NCBI RefSeq assembly: GCF_015476115.1
Contig: NZ_CP064295.1
Span: 124,001-188,000 of the forward strand
From: Aegicerativicinus sediminis
Lineage (GTDB): Bacteria > Bacteroidota > Bacteroidia > Flavobacteriales > Flavobacteriaceae
Direction: 5' to 3'
DNA: 64,000 nt
The notes below the pieces were generated by a model. The model searched no databases and had not been told where the DNA came from. It saw nothing but the letters and a program-made list of their open reading frames with translations. Made by a program: the position numbers and the translations under genes. Below, piece by piece: positions 59,873 to 64,000 of this stretch; position 1 is the stretch's first letter, and every line of letters starts with the position of its first letter.

Positions 59873-61198
59873 TTAAATATATTGATTTATTATATTTTCA
59901 AACAATTCTTGTTTACCACTATGTAATTCTAACTCACCATTTTCTACTGCAATGTCATAAAGATCTTTGAAATTTAGATTTCCATTTTCAAAATCTTTGC
60001 CTTTTCCTGAATCAAATGAAGCATAGCGCTCCTGTCTTAATTTTTTATATGCTGAAGAAGATAAAATTTTATCTGCGGTAATAAGCGCTCTAGCAAAATT
60101 ATCTGCCCCTCCTATGTGTCCGTGGAAAAGATCCTCCAAGTCAGTCGAATTCCTTCTTATTTTGGCATCGAAATTAACACCACCTCCTTGTAAGCCACCA
60201 GCTTCCAAGAATACCAACATTGCCTCAGTGGTTTCTAAAATGTTATTTGGAAATTGATCCGTATCCCAACCATTTTGGTAATCTCCCCTATTAGCATCTA
60301 TACTTCCTAACATACCGGCATCGGCCGCAACCTGAAGTTCATGCTGCATGGTATGATTTGCAAGAGTAGCATGGTTAACTTCAATGTTAATTTTGAAATC
60401 TTTATCCAAGCCAAATTCTTTCAAGAAACCAACTACGGTTGCGCAATCAAAATCATATTGGTGTTTTGATGGTTCCATCGGTTTAGGTTCTATAAAAAAG
60501 TTTCCTTGGAATCCTTGTGAACGAGCATAATCTCTTGCCATTCCCAAAAATCTACCCATGTGGTCTAACTCTCGTTTCATGTTGGTATTTAAAAGAGACA
60601 TGTAACCTTCTCTTCCACCCCAAAACACATAATTTTCACCTTTAAGAGCAATAGTTGCATCTAATGCATTTTTAATTTGCGCACCTGCACGGGCTACAAC
60701 CTTAAAATCTGGATTCGTAGATGCACCATTCATATAACGCGGATTCGAAAAACAATTGGCGGTTCCCCATAATAATTTTACTCCGCTATCCTTCTGCTTT
60801 TCCTTTAAATAGTCTACAATTGTAAATAACCTATTTTCTGACTCTTTAAAAGTTGGAGCTTCATCCACCAAATCATAATCGTGAAAACAGTAATAATCGA
60901 AACCCATTTTGGTGATAAATTCGAATGCCGCATCAGCTTTTTCTTTTGCAGCAGCAAGGGGGTCGCTATTGGTTGACCAAGGATACACCTTAGTGCCAGG
61001 TCCAAATGGGTCACTACCAGTATTACATAGGGTATGCCAATAAGCTATTGCAAACTTAAAATGATCCCTAAGAGTTTTTCCGGCTACAACTTTTTCTGGG
61101 TCGTAATATTTAAAGGCCAAGGGATTATCTGATTCCTTTCCTTCATACTTAATTTCATTAATACCTTTAAAGTATTCTTTCTTTCCAACGAGTGCCAT
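59873..61198 (-). CDS. xylA: Xylose isomerase
   Basis: The 441-residue TIM-barrel enzyme has catalytic His in [12 protein letters not shown] (near 103), the WGGREGY motif near 192, and metal ligands in [14 protein letters not shown] (near 235) and in [18 protein letters not shown] (near 270). GSIDANRGD and NFDAKIRR follow. The length is that of class II xylose isomerases. It converts D-xylose to D-xylulose in the cytoplasm. It lies 31 bases downstream of xylB. Confidence 0.97.
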   Translation of the reverse strand: MALVGKKEYFKGINEIKYEGKESDNPLAFKYYDPEKVVAGKTLRDHFKFAIAYWHTLCNTGSDPFGPGTKVYPWSTNSDPLAAAKEKADAAFEFITKMGFDYYCFHDYDLVDEAPTFKESENRLFTIVDYLKEKQKDSGVKLLWGTANCFSNPRYMNGASTNPDFKVVARAGAQIKNALDATIALKGENYVFWGGREGYMSLLNTNMKRELDHMGRFLGMARDYARSQGFQGNFFIEPKPMEPSKHQYDFDCATVVGFLKEFGLDKDFKINIEVNHATLANHTMQHELQVAADAGMLGSIDANRGDYQNGWDTDQFPNNILETTEAMLVFLEAGGLQGGGVNFDAKIRRNSTDLEDLFHGHIGGADNFARALITADKILSSSAYKKLRQERYASFDSGKGKDFENGNLNFKDLYDIAVENGELELHSGKQELFENIINQYI

Positions 61199-61229
61199 AA
61201 TTCAAATTGATTAGTTATTGTAAATAAGT

Positions 61230-62711
61230 TTATAAATAAATTTCTTTTAATTCCGAAAGCCAGTTGTTGTAAGCCTCCATGTATTCTTTACGATTGCTTT
61301 GAGGCTCATAGGTTTGTTCAACCTTATTCGTGTTAAGTGCAGTCCTTATGGAATCGTAAGCGCCATTTCCATATGCCGCAGCCTTAGCTGCGCCTACAGC
61401 ACCAGTCGTATCAACAATCTGAATTTTTGCCTCAACCAAGGTTGCAATAGTCTCAGAAAAAATCTTTGATCTGAATAAATTGTCATTACCAGCTTTGATA
61501 ATTTTAATATCCACACCATCATCCTTCAGGATATTAATTCCATACACAAAAGAAAACGCAATACCCTCTAAAGCCGCACGGTATAAATGAGAGGTTGAAT
61601 GCAAATTGAAATTCAAATGCCGGATTGTAGATCCATAAGATTGATTATTTAGCATCCTTTCAGCGCCGTTGCCAAAAGGTAAAACAACGAGTCCATCAGA
61701 CCCAATGGATACATCCGAAGCCAAGTCATTCATTTCGGTGTACGGGCATTGCTTACCTATTTCCCGACGCATCCAACTATATAAAATTCCTGCCCCATTT
61801 ATATTTAATAGTTTTCCAACAAGTGGCTTCTCCTTGGTGTAATTTACATGAGCAAAACTATTTATTCGAAGACTTTCTTTTGTTTTTATTGAATCGGTAA
61901 CTGCATAAACTACTCCTGAAGTCCCTCCCGTTGCAGCAATATCTCCAGATTCTAGGACATTCAATGAAAGGGCATTATTTGGTTGATCCCCGGCTCTATA
62001 GCAAATAGGTGTTTCTGATGATAATCCAGTCTCTGCAGATGCCAGTTTAGAAACATGAGCTTGTTGAGAAAATGTGTCTACAATGGTCGGAATAAGTTCG
62101 GTGCTAATCCCAAGTTCTTCGAACATCCAATAAGCGGGTGTATCATTTTTAAAATCCCACATCATACCCTCCGAAAGTCCTGATTTGGTTGTTGCAACAT
62201 TACCGCTCAACTTCATGGCTATAAAGTCCCCCGGCAGCATAATTTTATCAATTTTATCAAATAAGTCAGGTTCATTTTCCTTAACCCAAACCAACTTTGA
62301 AAATGTAAAATTTCCAGGACTATTCAATAAATGATCTCCACATTTAGCTTCACCAAAATTCTTATGCAACCTGTTGCCAATTTCAACAGCCCTACTATCG
62401 CACCAGATGATGGAAGGTCTTAAAACATTTTGATCTTTATCTACAACTACAAGTCCGTGCATTTGGTAAGCCACTCCTATACCTTTAACTTCATTCATTG
62501 AAACTCCTGTCTTTTCAGAAAGTCTTTTAAGGAGCATCAATGTATTATCCCACCAAATATTAGGGTCTTGCTCAGCCCAGTTAACATTAGGTGCAATAAT
62601 GGGCATCTCATTGTCAGGATATTGAGCAATACCAATTGTTTCATTCGTCGCTACATTAATCAATGCTCCCTTAATTGAAGAGCTGCCGAGGTCTAGACCC
62701 AAATAATACAT
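61230..62711 (-). CDS. xylB: Xylulokinase
   Basis: The start is the ATG at 62711 (MYYLGLDLGSSSIKGALI); the longer frame to 62762 adds a spurious hydrophobic leader. The 493-residue FGGY kinase has the phosphate motif GLDLGSSSIKG, substrate-site segments GIGVAYQMHGLVVVD and WCDSRA, and the C-terminal ATP motif with AGNDNLFRSKI. It phosphorylates D-xylulose to xylulose 5-phosphate. It is first gene of the operon, so the promoter lies in the gene-free region ahead. Confidence 0.95.
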   Translation of the reverse strand: MYYLGLDLGSSSIKGALINVATNETIGIAQYPDNEMPIIAPNVNWAEQDPNIWWDNTLMLLKRLSEKTGVSMNEVKGIGVAYQMHGLVVVDKDQNVLRPSIIWCDSRAVEIGNRLHKNFGEAKCGDHLLNSPGNFTFSKLVWVKENEPDLFDKIDKIMLPGDFIAMKLSGNVATTKSGLSEGMMWDFKNDTPAYWMFEELGISTELIPTIVDTFSQQAHVSKLASAETGLSSETPICYRAGDQPNNALSLNVLESGDIAATGGTSGVVYAVTDSIKTKESLRINSFAHVNYTKEKPLVGKLLNINGAGILYSWMRREIGKQCPYTEMNDLASDVSIGSDGLVVLPFGNGAERMLNNQSYGSTIRHLNFNLHSTSHLYRAALEGIAFSFVYGINILKDDGVDIKIIKAGNDNLFRSKIFSETIATLVEAKIQIVDTTGAVGAAKAAAYGNGAYDSIRTALNTNKVEQTYEPQSNRKEYMEAYNNWLSELKEIYL

Positions 62712-63073
62712 AACTAAAAAGATAATGATAAGTAAACCAATAAGGTTGAACCAAACTGCCAATGTGATTTGGTTTCGATTTTCCTATTTGATTATAAATT
62801 ATAAAATTCATTCAATATAATTAGAAACCAAGTGAGGGACAATTATAATTGTTACAAATATCACTATAAATAAATAATTTCGCAATCGGTTGTCTAAATT
62901 GATTTTAACAATTCTCACTATCCTACCAAATTTTTGATACTTTTGGCGAGTTATTCATTAATATTCTAAAGCAATAATTGACCCATATATATCTGACTAA
63001 CAATATATTAAATTAATTCACTGACTTCCTTGAAATTCTATTTATAATTTAGCATATTCAACCTGAAAGAAAA
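62712..63073. other. 362-base divergent control region between xylB and LacI gene
   Basis: No coding frame is visible. It holds a LacI-type operator candidate at 62882-62893 and, on the forward strand, a perfect -7 element TACTTTTG at 62938-62945 that could serve the LacI gene; no clear -33 TTG pairs with it. Confidence 0.6.
62882..62893. promoter_or_regulatory. Candidate LacI-family operator
   Basis: GCAATCGGTTGT matches the LacI/GalR pattern GCAAnCGnTTGC at all but the last position, with the CG step at the centre. It lies about 170 bases ahead of xylB and 180 bases ahead of the LacI regulator gene. The regulator is inferred from position. Confidence 0.5.
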
Positions 63074-64000
63074 ATGTCGAAGAAAAAAGATGTAACTATA
63101 TACGATATAGCTGAAAAACTCAATTTATCGAGCTCTACTATTTCAAGAGCATTAAAAAACCATCATAGCATAGGGGCTAAAACGATTAAAAAGGTTCAAA
63201 AAACAGCAAAAGAAATGGGTTATACCCCTAATATTTTTGCTGCTTCCTTACGAAGCAACCAAACCAAAACCATTGGTGTTTTAATGAGCCGTATAAACCG
63301 CCCTTTTATTTCGACGCTGATAAGTGGAATTGAAGACCATGCACAGAAAAAAGGGTATAATATCCTTATAGCACAATCCAACGATTCTTTTAAAAATGAG
63401 GTGGAAATGGCAAATGCTTTATACAATAGCCGAGTGTCTGGAGTTATATGCTCTTTGGCTATGGAAACTGTTAATACCGACCATTTTAAACAATTTCAAG
63501 ATAAAAATATACCTGTCGTTTTTGTCGACAGAACTCCAGCAAGCATAAATACATATAAAGTAATGATTGACAATTATTCTGCTGGCTACAATGCAACCAA
63601 ACATTTAATTTTGCAAGGCTGCGAACGAATTGCGCATTTCGCAGGGTCTCAGCACCGCATGATATATAGTGAAAGAAGAAGAGGCTATATTGCTGCCCTC
63701 CAGGATCATGGAATTACGATTGATGAAAAATTGATTATTTATTTTAATAGTCTCAGCCATGAGGAAGGCGTTAAAGCCACCAAAAAATTATTAAAATCAT
63801 CGAATCCGCCGGATGGAATTTTTACTGCCAATGATACTACTGGGGTTAGCGTAATACAGACGGCTAAAAAAATGGGAGTGAAAGTTCCTGAAGAATTAGC
63901 AGTAATAGGATTCAATAATGACCCAATCTCATCAATTATAGACCCTGGACTATCTACAATAACTCATCCGGCATTCCAAATGGGACAAACCTGTGCTGAC
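63074..64000 (+). CDS. LacI family transcriptional regulator, partial (right edge)
   Basis: ATG at 63074 opens 309 codons to the window edge without a stop. The N-terminal HTH begins MSKKKDVTIYDIAEKLNLS and continues with SSTISRALKNHHSIG and the hinge helix AASLRSNQTKTIGVLM. The periplasmic-binding-like domain follows: IPVVFVDRTP, RRRGYIAALQDHGI, DGIFTANDTTGVSVI and AVIGFNNDPISSIIDPGLSTI. About 25-35 residues are probably missing. Its divergence from xylB-xylA suggests a xylose-responsive repressor. Confidence 0.93.
   Translation, partial: MSKKKDVTIYDIAEKLNLSSSTISRALKNHHSIGAKTIKKVQKTAKEMGYTPNIFAASLRSNQTKTIGVLMSRINRPFISTLISGIEDHAQKKGYNILIAQSNDSFKNEVEMANALYNSRVSGVICSLAMETVNTDHFKQFQDKNIPVVFVDRTPASINTYKVMIDNYSAGYNATKHLILQGCERIAHFAGSQHRMIYSERRRGYIAALQDHGITIDEKLIIYFNSLSHEEGVKATKKLLKSSNPPDGIFTANDTTGVSVIQTAKKMGVKVPEELAVIGFNNDPISSIIDPGLSTITHPAFQMGQTCAD

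Overview
This is a chromosomal segment of an AT-rich Bacteroidota bacterium, almost certainly a member of the Flavobacteriaceae. The evidence is the fused ccoN-ccoO oxidase gene, flavobacterial gene neighbourhoods (PadR-PspC-DUF2807; MoxR-DUF58-DUF4129-DUF4350), many Cys lipoproteins, frequent TTG/GTG starts, and promoter elements of the TAnnTTTG (-7) type. I found no rRNA, tRNA, CRISPR array, insertion sequence or prophage. Coding density is high and only two gene-free stretches exceed 300 bases. Layout: 1-15 kb holds mixed household genes: a partial Cys-rich copper-binding protein, DUF1684 lipoprotein, lysoplasmalogenase, an ECF sigma factor with a membrane partner, acyltransferase, CoA-type Nudix hydrolase, cyclophilin and M3-peptidase lipoproteins, an epoxide-hydrolase-like enzyme, NhaA, an MpaB-type protein, a TolB/TPR membrane protein and an ENPP-type phosphodiesterase. 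15-22.5 kb is a TRIC-RDD pair divergent from a tightly packed SpoIIM/DUF4129/DUF4350/MoxR/DUF58 operon. 22.6-24.1 kb is a divergent dps-oxyR pair whose intergenic space holds a 38-bp dyad. 25.9-30.6 kb holds DUF4870, PadR, PspC and two DUF2807 proteins. trxB and a thioredoxin-fold ArsC-like protein without its cysteine follow. From 32.3 to 45.9 kb there is a stress-type island: four paralogous AraC regulators are interspersed with small envelope and stress proteins (DUF1328, an Asp-rich lipoprotein, DUF2383, topoisomerase IB, hemerythrin, YtxH, holin-X, PRC-barrel), a SRAP-fold protein that has lost its catalytic residues, and an aldehyde dehydrogenase. From 45.7 to 58.1 kb lies the microaerobic respiration block: UspA, an FNR-like regulator, ccoI, ccoS, fused ccoNO, ccoQ, mono-haem ccoP, ccoG, ccoH, a SafE-type exporter and hemN. 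The right end (58.2-64.0 kb) is a xylose module: a symporter, xylA and xylB on the reverse strand, divergent from a LacI regulator cut by the window edge. The strongest non-coding signal is a set of four perfect palindromes TGAC-N4-GTCA, upstream of the UspA gene, ccoI, ccoS and hemN. In every case exactly 23 bases separate the palindrome from a TAnnTTTG-like -7 element. This geometry suggests a class II FNR-type activator regulon, with the FNR-like gene in its midst. Other notable signals are a perfect minus-strand terminator just ahead of the hemerythrin gene (small RNA or attenuator), a 21-bp-phased direct repeat ahead of the first AraC gene, an 11-mer shared by two AraC promoters, and a LacI-type operator in the xyl divergent region.
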